A DNA stretch of 64,000 bases from CBFHWU01 sp965659665 (GTDB lineage: Bacteria > Bacteroidota > Bacteroidia > Flavobacteriales > Flavobacteriaceae): contig CBFHWU010000031.1 in assembly GCA_965659665.1 (NCBI GenBank), positions 62,001 to 126,000 of the forward strand. The letters are read 5' to 3'. The position numbers were made by a program, and so were the translations under genes. The notes under the pieces were generated by a model. The model saw only the letters and a program-made list of their open reading frames with translations, did no database searches and was not told where the DNA came from. How positions within the stretch are numbered: position 1 is the first letter of the stretch; each line of letters opens with the position of its first letter. Shown here in pieces: positions 37,042 through 45,910 of the stretch.

Positions 37042-37881
37042 CTACAAGTCACGCTTTTGAAGTAGTCGATAGCTTAAATAATAAAATACAAAAGTCCAAA
37101 AAAGGACAATCAACAAGGCACTAAAGTCAAAATAAGAATCACTGCCTACGTTTTCTCCAATTTGAGAAGCAATATTTTTAACTACGGATAAGCGAGAAAA
37201 GGGTTCGCTTAATGTATTGGAAATGGAGTTGAGCGGAAAAAATTGACTGATATCTTGAGCATCAATGGAGGAGTTTTTCAGGAAACGCCATTTGAGCAGT
37301 CCGAACAGAATCCCTTCAATAAATTGCCAAACGCCCAAAAAACCCAGCGCAAATGCAGATCGTTTGATCAGAACTCCAAGAAATAAACAAAAAGTAAAAA
37401 ACCCTACTAGCTTAACAAAATATGCAAAAAGAAATTCCAATTCGCTAAACACAATGCTTAATTCAGTATAATTTGAAAAACTGAACCCAAGAATTAAAGA
37501 AACTACAAAAATAAATACAACAGAAATACTTGCAAAAAAAAGAACCATAATCATTTTTGAATTTAAAAATTCTCTTTTGCTTAATCCATCAATCAGATTT
37601 TGTTTGAGGGTTTTGTTGCTGTATTCATTGGCCATCATTGATACAATAATTACGGCTAAAAAAAGTTTTAATAAGCCAGCGATAAAACTGTTAAAATGCC
37701 ATATGTACGGAAAGTTAAATATTCCTTGATCGGCAAGGTGAAAATTAATAGGTCCAATTTTAAAATTGATCGAGGCCACTAAAGCAATTGAGGTCAGTAG
37801 GATAAAATACATCACGACCAGCACTCTACTCGATCTATTGGCAATTAATTTATAGTATTCAATTAAAAAAAGTCGTTTCAT
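37042..37881 (-). CDS. ABC transporter permease (ABC-2 type)
   Basis: A 279-residue membrane protein with about six hydrophobic spans (near 19-39, 63-83, 106-133, 149-170, 174-190 and 254-273). The layout and the segment MMANEYSNKTLKQNLIDGLSKREFLNSK match ABC-2 permeases of the NatB/BcrB sort. It overlaps the upstream ATPase gene by 4 bp (ATGA), so the two form one transporter. Substrate unknown; export of a lipid, peptide or ion is typical of such pairs. Confidence 0.88.
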   Translation of the reverse strand: MKRLFLIEYYKLIANRSSRVLVVMYFILLTSIALVASINFKIGPINFHLADQGIFNFPYIWHFNSFIAGLLKLFLAVIIVSMMANEYSNKTLKQNLIDGLSKREFLNSKMIMVLFFASISVVFIFVVSLILGFSFSNYTELSIVFSELEFLFAYFVKLVGFFTFCLFLGVLIKRSAFALGFLGVWQFIEGILFGLLKWRFLKNSSIDAQDISQFFPLNSISNTLSEPFSRLSVVKNIASQIGENVGSDSYFDFSALLIVLFWTFVFYYLSYRLLQKRDL

Positions 37882-38777
37882 CGATTATCGTTTTGAGTAA
37901 GCTCTAGAAATTTAGACTCTAAGCGTTCAAATTTTTTCACAAAATGGGTAATTATACATTTTTTTTCGAAAAGCCAGTGACTTAATTGTTCAGCATCCAT
38001 TTCTTCCTTTAGAGGAGCAATAACAAGGCCTTTTTCTTGTCTAATGACACCAATTTCAGGTCGAAGCTTCAGGGTTTGAATTAATTTTTCTTCGTCTGTT
38101 GAAGCCAATTCAAAATATCCAAAGTTAGAACGAAGCGCATCAACTCGTCCCGAGTACTTCATTTTTCCATTTTGAAGTACGATGACGTGTGAACAAACTT
38201 TTTCCACTTCATCAAGCAAATGCGACGCAAGCAAAATGGTAGTTCCCTTTTGAGCGATAGTGGTAATAATATCTCGGATTTGAAAAATTCCTTGAGGGTC
38301 AAGTCCGTTCGTTGGTTCATCTAAAATTAAAACTTCCGGATCATTGAGTAAAGCTGATGCAATGGCCAAGCGTTGTTTCATTCCAAGTGAAAAGGTTTTA
38401 AACGCATGATCTTTTCTGTCTAATAATCCTACTAACTCTAATTTTTTATCAATAGCATCTAGGTGGATTTGTTTAATTTCACAAACAAGTCGCAAATTTT
38501 GATAGGCCGACATATAGGGATAAAAATTAGGACGTTCAATAATCGCTCCTACTTGTTTAAGTGCATGATGGGTACTTATTTGTTTAAACCATGAGAATGA
38601 TCCCGATGAGGGGTTTACGACATTTAAAAGCATTCCTAGCGTAGTAGATTTTCCACTACCATTTGGACCTAAAATACCATAAACATTTCCTTTTTCAATA
38701 ACAAAATTGATATTGTTTACGGCGGTTAAGGAACCAAATTTTTTTGTGAGAGCTTGAACGGTAAGTAGTGTAGTCAA
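37878..38777 (-). CDS. ABC transporter ATP-binding protein
   Basis: A 299-residue ATPase. Walker A GPNGSGKST is at 37-45; the signature FSLGMKQRLAIASALL and Walker B VLILDEPTNGLD follow, with LLASHLLDEVE as the H-loop. The architecture, with an extra C-terminal segment after the nucleotide-binding domain, fits exporters of the NatA/BcrA type. The only reasonable start is TTG at 38777: there is no in-frame ATG before the upstream stop. It is coupled by a 4-bp overlap to the permease gene. Confidence 0.95.
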   Translation of the reverse strand: MTTLLTVQALTKKFGSLTAVNNINFVIEKGNVYGILGPNGSGKSTTLGMLLNVVNPSSGSFSWFKQISTHHALKQVGAIIERPNFYPYMSAYQNLRLVCEIKQIHLDAIDKKLELVGLLDRKDHAFKTFSLGMKQRLAIASALLNDPEVLILDEPTNGLDPQGIFQIRDIITTIAQKGTTILLASHLLDEVEKVCSHVIVLQNGKMKYSGRVDALRSNFGYFELASTDEEKLIQTLKLRPEIGVIRQEKGLVIAPLKEEMDAEQLSHWLFEKKCIITHFVKKFERLESKFLELTQNDNR

Positions 38778-38928
38778 TGGGTTGAAATTTCCTTTTAGCG
38801 AATTTAACAGTTTATATTTATTTTAAGATCATTTCCTTAGAATTTTATTTTTTTTTACTATTTTTTTTGGGGATATATTTTGAAATCTTTATCTAATCAA
38901 CATCACTGCTTAGGTCATCAACATACAA

Positions 38929-39450
38929 TCACCCCTTTAGATATAAAATAAAATTTTGATAATCTATGATGGCTCCTTTTGCTTCTAAAATATCGGAGCC
39001 TAGTACCCCATCGACTTTTTTTACTCCATTTCTTATAAAGGCATTATTTATGTGATCGATACTGAGTAAGGTAATTTTGTAGTCTACGAGCTCCGAACGA
39101 CCAAACATAACAGCATTTCCGTATGAGTATTTAACATTTAAATCACCTCCAACAACAGTAACACTTTTTACAGAATCACCTGTTTTTAACTTATATTTTT
39201 CCTGGAGTTTTTGTTCAATGACCGTAACACTAGCACCAGTATCTAAAATAAAGTTTCCTTCAACGCCATTAACACTCCCTTTTAAAATAAGATGACCTGT
39301 AACAGACTTTGTTAGTTCAATTTTGACATAACCATTTTTGAGCAGCTCTTTTTCGATAGGCGAAGTAGCCCAAGCATAAAAGGAAATAAAAAATATAAGT
39401 GAAGTGGAAAATACTTGATTGAAATAAGTTACTTTAGTGGAGTATTTCAT
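38929..39450 (-). CDS. Retropepsin-like aspartic protease
   Basis: A 173-residue protein with an N-terminal signal or membrane segment (about 12-28, ending YAWATS). The active-site motif FILDTGAS is at 67-74 (Asp70), and a later hydrophobic-Gly pair VDGVLGSDIL is present, as in the clan AA retropepsin fold. A single domain would need to dimerise to make an active site. It is likely periplasmic. It is divergent from the kinase-like gene with an 82-bp shared region. Substrate unknown; it could also be a non-catalytic relative. Confidence 0.82.
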   Translation of the reverse strand: MKYSTKVTYFNQVFSTSLIFFISFYAWATSPIEKELLKNGYVKIELTKSVTGHLILKGSVNGVEGNFILDTGASVTVIEQKLQEKYKLKTGDSVKSVTVVGGDLNVKYSYGNAVMFGRSELVDYKITLLSIDHINNAFIRNGVKKVDGVLGSDILEAKGAIIDYQNFILYLKG

Positions 39451-39532
39451 TAGAAAAGATTGAGGGTTCGTAAAATATAACGATTAACTTGTAAGAGTGT
39501 TACAAACCTAAATTTATGTTGTATTTATAATC

Positions 39533-40594
39533 ATGAGCGAAAAACTTATTGTTAAAAAAAAACCAAGTTTTCCAATAAGTCCTTTTTTAAAAGACTATTT
39601 GAATTATTACAATCGCATGATTCAAATTCCTGTTTTTTATGAAGATTTAAAACGATTTTCAGGGTCAATATCCGTTTTAGACAAAAACGATAATGATACA
39701 TTATGGGTTCGAGCATTTTATACCGATTCGGAACGACTTGAATTAAATGAAAAATTAAAAAGAGTGTATACCTTGTTATTGTCTGATGGGAGTTTAGACA
39801 CTATGAAGTATCTCAATGTTGATGCCATTGACTTCTGTACATTTGGAAACTCAAAGCCTTTTAGAGTTAAAATAAGAAATATTCTCAACGACAATTTTGT
39901 ATATTTCTATATAAAAAAAGCGGATGCTTCCCGTGCATATGGATTAGAATTAGAGCATATGTTGTCGCCTCACAATTTAAATTTTTTGGTGTATGAAAAC
40001 ACGCTCATCGAAGAACACATCGCTGGAATTCCTGGAGATGAATTTATCACTGATTTTTTACCTAAATGTACAAAAGCTGAAAGAAGTCAAATTGCAAAAG
40101 AATTTGTAAAGTTTAATGAGCGATGTATGATTCGGTTATTGGGTGATATGCGTGCTTATAATTATGTTATTGTACCTACTCACGATTTTGATCAAGTGGT
40201 ATATAAAATACGTGCCATAGATTTTGATCAACAAAATTATGAGGGCAAGTTAAAAGTATATCGACCTCAGTTTTTTAAAGAAAACTATCCTATGGTTGCC
40301 TTAGTACGGGATCACCTAGGCAAGCGGTCAGTCGATCAATACAAAGTTGAAGAAAGATCTATTATTGCTAAACGTATTTTGAGTAATGAAGTAAGATTGT
40401 CCCAACTATTAAAGTGCATGTTAAAGGATCATTTATCCATTCCAGATCATATTGAACAACTCAGAGGAGAAATTTATGATCATATAAAAGACAAAAACTT
40501 TAAACACAGCAGAAATATGGGTGAAATTATGCGTTCAGCATTTGAATTTGTCAAGCGTAATTATGAAAACCATGAGATGCTCCGAAATGAATAA
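39533..40594 (+). CDS. Uncharacterised protein with apparent kinase-like (APH-type) fold
   Basis: A 353-residue soluble protein I do not recognise by name. From about residue 110 it reads like a small phosphotransferase: a strand with Lys128/Lys129 (VYFYIKKAD), a helix with Glu139/Glu141 (GLELEHML), a hinge-like TLIEEHIAG (157-165), a catalytic-loop-like GDMRAYN (Asp205, Asn210 five residues later) and a metal-binding-like AIDFDQQ (Asp230). The Asp-x4-Asn spacing and IDFD follow the aminoglycoside/choline kinase pattern, although the usual His before Gly-Asp is Leu. The first 100 residues and the last 110 residues, which are helical and charged, are of unknown nature. No signal peptide. Fold inferred by eye from motif order; substrate unknown. 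Confidence 0.55.
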   Translation: MSEKLIVKKKPSFPISPFLKDYLNYYNRMIQIPVFYEDLKRFSGSISVLDKNDNDTLWVRAFYTDSERLELNEKLKRVYTLLLSDGSLDTMKYLNVDAIDFCTFGNSKPFRVKIRNILNDNFVYFYIKKADASRAYGLELEHMLSPHNLNFLVYENTLIEEHIAGIPGDEFITDFLPKCTKAERSQIAKEFVKFNERCMIRLLGDMRAYNYVIVPTHDFDQVVYKIRAIDFDQQNYEGKLKVYRPQFFKENYPMVALVRDHLGKRSVDQYKVEERSIIAKRILSNEVRLSQLLKCMLKDHLSIPDHIEQLRGEIYDHIKDKNFKHSRNMGEIMRSAFEFVKRNYENHEMLRNE

Positions 40595-40597
40595 ATC

Positions 40598-41083
40598 CTA
40601 GTAAACATTTTCAATATCGTTCCACAAATCATCGTTATTTAAATCTTCTTCCTCTGGGTCAGCTTCAAAGTTTTTTTCTGGTGGATCCTCAGGAGTTTCC
40701 CCATAACTATTGATAAGATTAGGATATGAAGTTCCATCAACATGCTCTCCGATATCTATCAATTCAACAAAAAAGGTCCACATGTTAAAAAAATCATAAA
40801 CATACAGCATTCTTTTCTGCTCTTCGCTGAAAAGAGAGGACAAATTTGTTTCAGACATGATCTTTGTAGATTCAAGACCCTCACTGATATTAAAAAGAGC
40901 AATTTCTTCTCCTTGGTTCCAATCGTCATCGCTCACATAGAAAGAAGCCATTTCGGAACCACCGAAACCAAAGGCTTGAGTAATAGCATTATGTAAATCT
41001 TCAAAGGTGAGTTCCTCTTCTAATTCGATATCCCTAAAAATATCATCTTTTGCGTCTAATATGATTCTAAATCGAAATACCAT
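40598..41083 (-). CDS. Plasmid pRiA4b ORF-3-like protein
   Basis: The ATG at 41083 was preferred over one at 41128, because the product then begins MVFRFRIILDAKDDIFRDIEL, typical of the family, giving 161 residues. The N-terminal part with LTFEDLHNAITQAFGF and the middle with LYVYDFFNMWTFFVELI fit the pRiA4b ORF-3 family, also annotated as IS1096 passenger TnpR-like. The C-terminus is strongly acidic (EADPEEEDLNNDDLW). No transposase or inverted repeats are near, so this is a resident gene, not part of a mobile element. It overlaps the end of ctaA by 17 bp and is the last gene of a six-gene operon. Function unknown. Confidence 0.75.
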   Translation of the reverse strand: MVFRFRIILDAKDDIFRDIELEEELTFEDLHNAITQAFGFGGSEMASFYVSDDDWNQGEEIALFNISEGLESTKIMSETNLSSLFSEEQKRMLYVYDFFNMWTFFVELIDIGEHVDGTSYPNLINSYGETPEDPPEKNFEADPEEEDLNNDDLWNDIENVY

Positions 41084-42098
41084 AATATTTAATTTTAATT
41101 CGTAATATCCAATACCATTGAAGGCCAAAAATAATAGTTGCTAGTAGTAGATGTAATGATTGTGTTCCAAATGGAAAATCAATATAATACATCAAAATTC
41201 CCAGTACAATTTCCCCTATAATACAAACTAAAATCCAATTGATGTAAGTCGAATGTAGCTTTTCAGAACGGACTTTTAGAAATAATATCATATTGACGAT
41301 AATGACAACAATAGATAATGAGCGATGGATGTAAAATGACCATTCAGGGTTACTTAACCATAATTGCGCTTGAGTATATCCCCACTTATCAATTTGTAGA
41401 TCAACAAACTGACGAACTTGCACCCCTAAAATAAATTGTATTAAGGTAAATCCAAACGCTAAGTAAAGCAAATGTTGGATGGATTTTGATGGGTAGTTTG
41501 GCATTCCAAACGGTTTTGCTAAAGCTCTTACCCAAAGCAACAAGGCGATGATTACTAGCGCCATAAACATATGCAATGATATTTTGTGAGGAAGCAAATT
41601 GGAATCAACGACAGTTTTTCCGAGCCAAGCTTGAAACCCCATCGCTAAAAAAACTAAAAAAGATAACGCAGTTATTTTTGAATTCTTTTTTAAGTGACTA
41701 AGACTAATAATAAAAAGCACAAACACCGCAATGCCAGCTAAAGCACCTAGCAGTCTATTAATGAATTCGACCCAAGTGTGCAGTGCATTGAACTCCGAAT
41801 AATCATGTTTAGTATAAGGATTCCAATAATCGGGATTAAAACGTTCTGAGCTTGTGAAATCAGTTGCCGCTACAGCCAAGGATTCTTCGACGATGATGAC
41901 GTTTCCTTCTTTGTAATCGTGGTGAGCTATCCAATTGAGTTCAGATCGATCTGTTGGAGGAATTAAATATCCAAAACATTTAGGCCAATCTGGACACCCC
42001 ATTCCACTTCCAGTCATTCGAACGATAGCTCCTGCAAAAATTACGAGATAAACAATTCCAATAGAAATACTCGTCCATCGAAGGGTGTGAACATTCAT
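41067..42098 (-). CDS. ctaA: Heme A synthase (CtaA/COX15 family)
   Basis: A 343-residue membrane protein with about eight hydrophobic spans. It has the cysteine pair in SGMGCPDWPKCFG near residues 31-43 and histidines in HTWVEFINRL, KISLHMFM, YIHRSLSI and QSLHLLLA, which serve as heme ligands in this family. It oxidises the methyl of heme O to make heme A for cytochrome oxidase. A hydrophilic loop of about 60 residues lies between spans 1 and 2. It overlaps cca by 4 bp and the pRiA4b-like gene by 17 bp. Confidence 0.93.
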   Translation of the reverse strand: MNVHTLRWTSISIGIVYLVIFAGAIVRMTGSGMGCPDWPKCFGYLIPPTDRSELNWIAHHDYKEGNVIIVEESLAVAATDFTSSERFNPDYWNPYTKHDYSEFNALHTWVEFINRLLGALAGIAVFVLFIISLSHLKKNSKITALSFLVFLAMGFQAWLGKTVVDSNLLPHKISLHMFMALVIIALLLWVRALAKPFGMPNYPSKSIQHLLYLAFGFTLIQFILGVQVRQFVDLQIDKWGYTQAQLWLSNPEWSFYIHRSLSIVVIIVNMILFLKVRSEKLHSTYINWILVCIIGEIVLGILMYYIDFPFGTQSLHLLLATIIFGLQWYWILRIKIKYYGISI

Positions 42099-43528
42099 AG
42101 GTTTTTGGGTTTTAGTCCTAACAATTTTGCTTTAGTAAACATTAATTTTTTTGCACTTTCATATTCATTTGGGATTTGACCTTCCAAAATAGCTTCTTTA
42201 ATATGTTCTTTAATTAAACCAATTTCTCGACAAGGTTGAAGTTCAAAGATACGCATGATTTCTTGTCCGCTAACAGGGGGTTGAAAATTTCTCACACGGT
42301 CTCTTTCTTCTACTTGTTGTATTTTTTTGGCTACAATTTGAAAATTTTTATGATAACGATCGAATCTTTTGGGATTTTTGGTAGTAATATCAGCTTTACA
42401 AAGAGTGAGTAAATCCTCAAGAAGCTCTCCTGCATCAAAAACTAACCTTCTTACAGCTGCATCGGTTACCATATCTTGAGAAATGATAATGGGTCGTGAA
42501 CTCATATAAACGAGCTTTTGAACATATTTCATTTTATCGTTAAGAGGAAGTTTTAATCTCTTAAAAAGTTGATACACCATTTTTGCACCAATAAATTCAT
42601 GGCCATGAAAGGTCCAACCCACTTTGGGGCTAAATTTTTTGGTAGGCGCTTTTCCAATATCATGAAGCAAGGCCGCCCAGCGTAACCAAATATTTTTCGA
42701 ATAGGTACTTATGTTATCCACTACTTCTAGGGTGTGATAAAAATTATCTTTATGTCGCTGTCCCTCTACCTCTTCAATTCCTTTTAAATCGGTAAGTTCA
42801 GGGAGAATGGTTGACAAAAGACCCGTTTTTTCAAGCAGTAAAAAACCCGTTGAAGGCTGTGAAGCTTCTAATATTTTAGTTAATTCAACTACAATACGTT
42901 CATTGGATACGATATCAAGTCGAGGGGCAAAATCAAAGATGGCTTGAAATGATGATGGGGCTATGGTATAGTTTAATTGTGTGGCAAAACGGATAGCTCG
43001 TAGCATACGCAATGGATCGTCATCAAATGTAATTTCAGGACTTCTAGGCGTACGGATGGAACGGTTTTTTAAATCTTGAACGCCGTTAAACGGATCGATA
43101 AGCTTCCCAAAATATTTTTCATTCAATTGGACAGCCAAAGCATTAATAGTGAAATCTCTTCTATTTTGATCATCTTCAAGAGTTCCATTTTCAACTACTG
43201 GTTTTCTGCTATGACGTTGATAGCTCTCTTTACGAGCTCCCACAAACTCAAGCTCCCAATGGGTTGTTTTTATCATGGCCGTACCAAAATTTTTGAATAC
43301 CTGAACCTTGGGTTTTTCTTCTAAGTTTCTCGCCACTTCATGAGCCAAATCGATCCCGCTACCAACACAAACAATATCAATATCTTTTGGTTTTCCTCTT
43401 TCCAATATGACATCTCGAACAAACCCCCCCACTACATAGGTATCAACGCCAAGGCGGTCACCAGAAGATCCTATAAGTGTAAAAAGAGGATCTTTAAAAT
43501 AGGTTGAAATTGTTTCTAAATGTATCAA
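42095..43528 (-). CDS. cca: CCA tRNA nucleotidyltransferase
   Basis: A 477-residue class II nucleotidyltransferase with an HD domain. The N-terminus carries VVGGFVRD and DIDIV (metal carboxylates), RRDFTINALA and DPLRMLRAIRFA. The C-terminal HD phosphohydrolase domain shows RWAALLHDIGKAP. It adds or repairs the 3' CCA of tRNAs. The start is TTG at 43528, since no in-frame ATG occurs before the upstream stop; it overlaps the Sua5-type gene stop by 4 bp (TTGA). Length is normal for Bacteroidota. Confidence 0.96.
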   Translation of the reverse strand: MIHLETISTYFKDPLFTLIGSSGDRLGVDTYVVGGFVRDVILERGKPKDIDIVCVGSGIDLAHEVARNLEEKPKVQVFKNFGTAMIKTTHWELEFVGARKESYQRHSRKPVVENGTLEDDQNRRDFTINALAVQLNEKYFGKLIDPFNGVQDLKNRSIRTPRSPEITFDDDPLRMLRAIRFATQLNYTIAPSSFQAIFDFAPRLDIVSNERIVVELTKILEASQPSTGFLLLEKTGLLSTILPELTDLKGIEEVEGQRHKDNFYHTLEVVDNISTYSKNIWLRWAALLHDIGKAPTKKFSPKVGWTFHGHEFIGAKMVYQLFKRLKLPLNDKMKYVQKLVYMSSRPIIISQDMVTDAAVRRLVFDAGELLEDLLTLCKADITTKNPKRFDRYHKNFQIVAKKIQQVEERDRVRNFQPPVSGQEIMRIFELQPCREIGLIKEHIKEAILEGQIPNEYESAKKLMFTKAKLLGLKPKNL

Positions 43529-44082
43529 AATCGTAGGGTTTTTAGGCTTCTGTCAGGCATTAGCTTTACTACTTTTGACGGCTGTCCAGCCATACTATTA
43601 ATGGGCAAATTTACGACATCATCTACCCCTTCCAAAATATTAGAATCGATTTCCTTAAAATCATGGGTAAATGGCATTCCACTTCGGTTGGCTGAGGTAC
43701 TAATAAGCGCCTTACCGAAAAGATCAATAAAATGAGTAAGGATTTTATTTTTTGGAATTCTCAATGCCATACTACCGTCCTCACCACAAGCATTATGTGC
43801 TATTGATCTCACTTTTGGGTAAATAATGGTGAGGGGTTCTGAACTATTTTCTATGCTTTGAGTAATGGATTTATCTAATTTCCCCGTATATAATTGAAGC
43901 ATTTCAATGGATGAAACCAAAGCAATTAAGGGTTTGTTAAAAGGTCTTTTTTTAAGGGAATAAATTCGATAAATAGCCTCTTCTTTATTTGCATCACAGC
44001 CGAGCCCCCAAACAGTTTCTGTAGGATATAATATAAGTCCCCCTTTATCAAGCGTTTTAAAGATGTTTTCAAAGGGATTCAT
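43525..44082 (-). CDS. Threonylcarbamoyl-AMP synthase (Sua5/YwlC/YrdC family)
   Basis: A 185-residue YrdC-domain protein. Motifs include YPTETVWGLGCDA near residue 19, YSLKKRPFNKPL near 41, and ISTSANRSG near 129. It makes threonylcarbamoyl-AMP from threonine, bicarbonate and ATP for the t6A modification of tRNAs that decode ANN codons. It is the single-domain form, without a Sua5 C-terminal domain. It overlaps cca (4 bp) and the upstream glycosyltransferase fusion (14 bp), which pairs it with another tRNA-maturation gene. Confidence 0.93.
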   Translation of the reverse strand: MNPFENIFKTLDKGGLILYPTETVWGLGCDANKEEAIYRIYSLKKRPFNKPLIALVSSIEMLQLYTGKLDKSITQSIENSSEPLTIIYPKVRSIAHNACGEDGSMALRIPKNKILTHFIDLFGKALISTSANRSGMPFTHDFKEIDSNILEGVDDVVNLPINSMAGQPSKVVKLMPDRSLKTLRF

Positions 44083-45910
44083 AACGCATCTGTTTTGTAA
44101 TTTTTGCTCTCAAATGCGTTTCATGTGCTTTAAGCTTACATATCAAAAACCCTTTTTTACCATCCAAAAATCCCCCTCGAACAAAATAACTTACAAAAAA
44201 TTTAAAACCTGGTTTCAGCCATATCTGAAAAAGGCTTATAGGAATATCTTTTTGGTACAATTCCTCAGCTCCATATTGCGCATAACGTTCTATTTTTAAT
44301 TTATAGGCTTGATAATCGGTAGCCGTATAATGGATGATTTCTCCTTTTAATTTTCCAATATTAGAGGTTAATTTAATTTCTTCATGAACTCTTTTGTCTT
44401 GATATTGGTGATGCTCTTTTTTAAAAAATCGAATAACTTTGTCCGTTTGCCAGCCAGAATAACGAATGCGTTTTCCGAGAAAGTAATTCTTCCTTTTAAT
44501 CCAGAAAGCAGTGTGCTTAGTTGAAGTCTTGAGTTTTGATAAAATTTCGTTTTGAAGTTTTTCTGAAACACATTCATCTGCATCAAGCAGGATAATCCAC
44601 GGATTAGAAGCTTTAGGAATGGCCCAATTTTTTTGTGCTGCGGGATAATCGTATTTACGTTGTAAAATACTTGCCCCATAGGACTTACAAATGGATACCG
44701 TCTGATCGGTACTAAAAGAATCGACAACTAATATTTCATCAACCCATTTAACAGACTCAAGAGCGCGTCTAATATTTTTTTCTTCATTAAAGGTGGTAAT
44801 GATAGCTGTTATTTGAATCTTTTTTGAGTGGAGTAAAAACTTTTCAATTTTTTTAAAAATGATTTTTTTATCAAAAGCACGAGAAACATGTTTTAAAGCA
44901 GCCTCTCCCATTGTTGTAATCAAAGACCTCTGGTGATAAAATTTAAGAATAGCCTTACAGAAAAAATCGAGTTCGTTATGTGGGGTTAATAGTCCTGTTT
45001 TTTTATTTATGACAACTTCAGGGTTGCTACTGCTATTAAAAGCGATGACTGGCTTTTTGCAGGCGCCAGCCTCTACAATAACATAACCAAAACCCTCCCA
45101 TAATGATGATAACAAAAACACATCACCACTCATATATAAATTGATTGGATTTTTGACAAATCCCACAAATTGAATGAAATCTTCTACTCCTAGTGACTGG
45201 GCATTAAATTTTAAAGTTTTCAATAGCCTTCCTTCACCGCCAATAATCATTTTAAACTGAACTCCTTTTTCTTTGAGCAAGGCAGCAACTTTGATTAAAA
45301 AAATCTGATTTTTTTGTTCCTCAATACGCCCTAAATTGGTAAAGACAATTTCATTTTGTTTTTTTTCATAATAAACGTCGAAAGAATTTTTATTAAATTG
45401 TTCTATATCAATTCCATTTGGAATAATACTTACGCGTTCTTGTGGGAATAAAGAGGGGTTTAATTCCAAAATACAATTGAGTGTAGCTTTAGAATTCACC
45501 AACACTTCGTCAACAATATGTTTATATAAATAACGGTTTAATGCAGTGTTTTTTACCGGAATAGCACTTCCTCTTCTGTAAATAATGCGATTAACATTTG
45601 CTAATTTAGCTGCAATACCCCCTACTTTTAAGTCCTGTGACAGATTGATGACTACCGTACTTATTTTCTCTGTTTTGAAAACCTGAGAAATTTTAGCATA
45701 CTTCAAAGGGTTTAGGATACTTAAGTTTGATATGGATACTCCTGTATGTGGGATTGTTTTCGATTTTGCTTTTTGAAATAACACACTTTTTTTGTGACAA
45801 ACAATGTGTACTGAAATTCCTTTTTGATGTAAAAAATCAGCAGTTTCAAGATGCCATTTTTCTCCACCTCCCCAAGGAATAGCGGTATTAAAAAAACAAA
45901 TAGTTTCCAT
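44069..45910 (-). CDS. Bifunctional glycosyltransferase, GT4-GT2 fusion
   Basis: One uninterrupted 613-residue frame joins two glycosyltransferases. Residues 1 to about 360 form a GT4 (GT-B) enzyme, with SIIPNGID (161-168), TNLGRIEEQKN (191-201) and the EGFGYVIVE motif (272-280). Residues about 366 to 613 form a GT2 (GT-A) enzyme like WaaE/KdtX, with AIITTFNEEKNI, VVDSFSTDQT and the metal-binding DAD at 443-445. GT2 members of this kind add sugars to the lipopolysaccharide core. No frameshift is needed and the two halves are both full-length. A single product likely adds two sugars in sequence to the same acceptor. Sugar specificities are unknown. It shares a single base with the upstream GT4 stop (TAATG). 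Confidence 0.9.
   Translation of the reverse strand: METICFFNTAIPWGGGEKWHLETADFLHQKGISVHIVCHKKSVLFQKAKSKTIPHTGVSISNLSILNPLKYAKISQVFKTEKISTVVINLSQDLKVGGIAAKLANVNRIIYRRGSAIPVKNTALNRYLYKHIVDEVLVNSKATLNCILELNPSLFPQERVSIIPNGIDIEQFNKNSFDVYYEKKQNEIVFTNLGRIEEQKNQIFLIKVAALLKEKGVQFKMIIGGEGRLLKTLKFNAQSLGVEDFIQFVGFVKNPINLYMSGDVFLLSSLWEGFGYVIVEAGACKKPVIAFNSSSNPEVVINKKTGLLTPHNELDFFCKAILKFYHQRSLITTMGEAALKHVSRAFDKKIIFKKIEKFLLHSKKIQITAIITTFNEEKNIRRALESVKWVDEILVVDSFSTDQTVSICKSYGASILQRKYDYPAAQKNWAIPKASNPWIILLDADECVSEKLQNEILSKLKTSTKHTAFWIKRKNYFLGKRIRYSGWQTDKVIRFFKKEHHQYQDKRVHEEIKLTSNIGKLKGEIIHYTATDYQAYKLKIERYAQYGAEELYQKDIPISLFQIWLKPGFKFFVSYFVRGGFLDGKKGFLICKLKAHETHLRAKITKQMRYESL

Noticed and set aside
40598..41083. 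Mobile element suggested by the IS1096 passenger-like family name
   Set aside because: No transposase, inverted repeats or target duplication were seen, and the gene is embedded in an overlapping operon.
44368..44727. 119-codon minus-strand ORF inside the GT fusion
   Set aside because: It is an alternate frame of the fusion gene with no family features.
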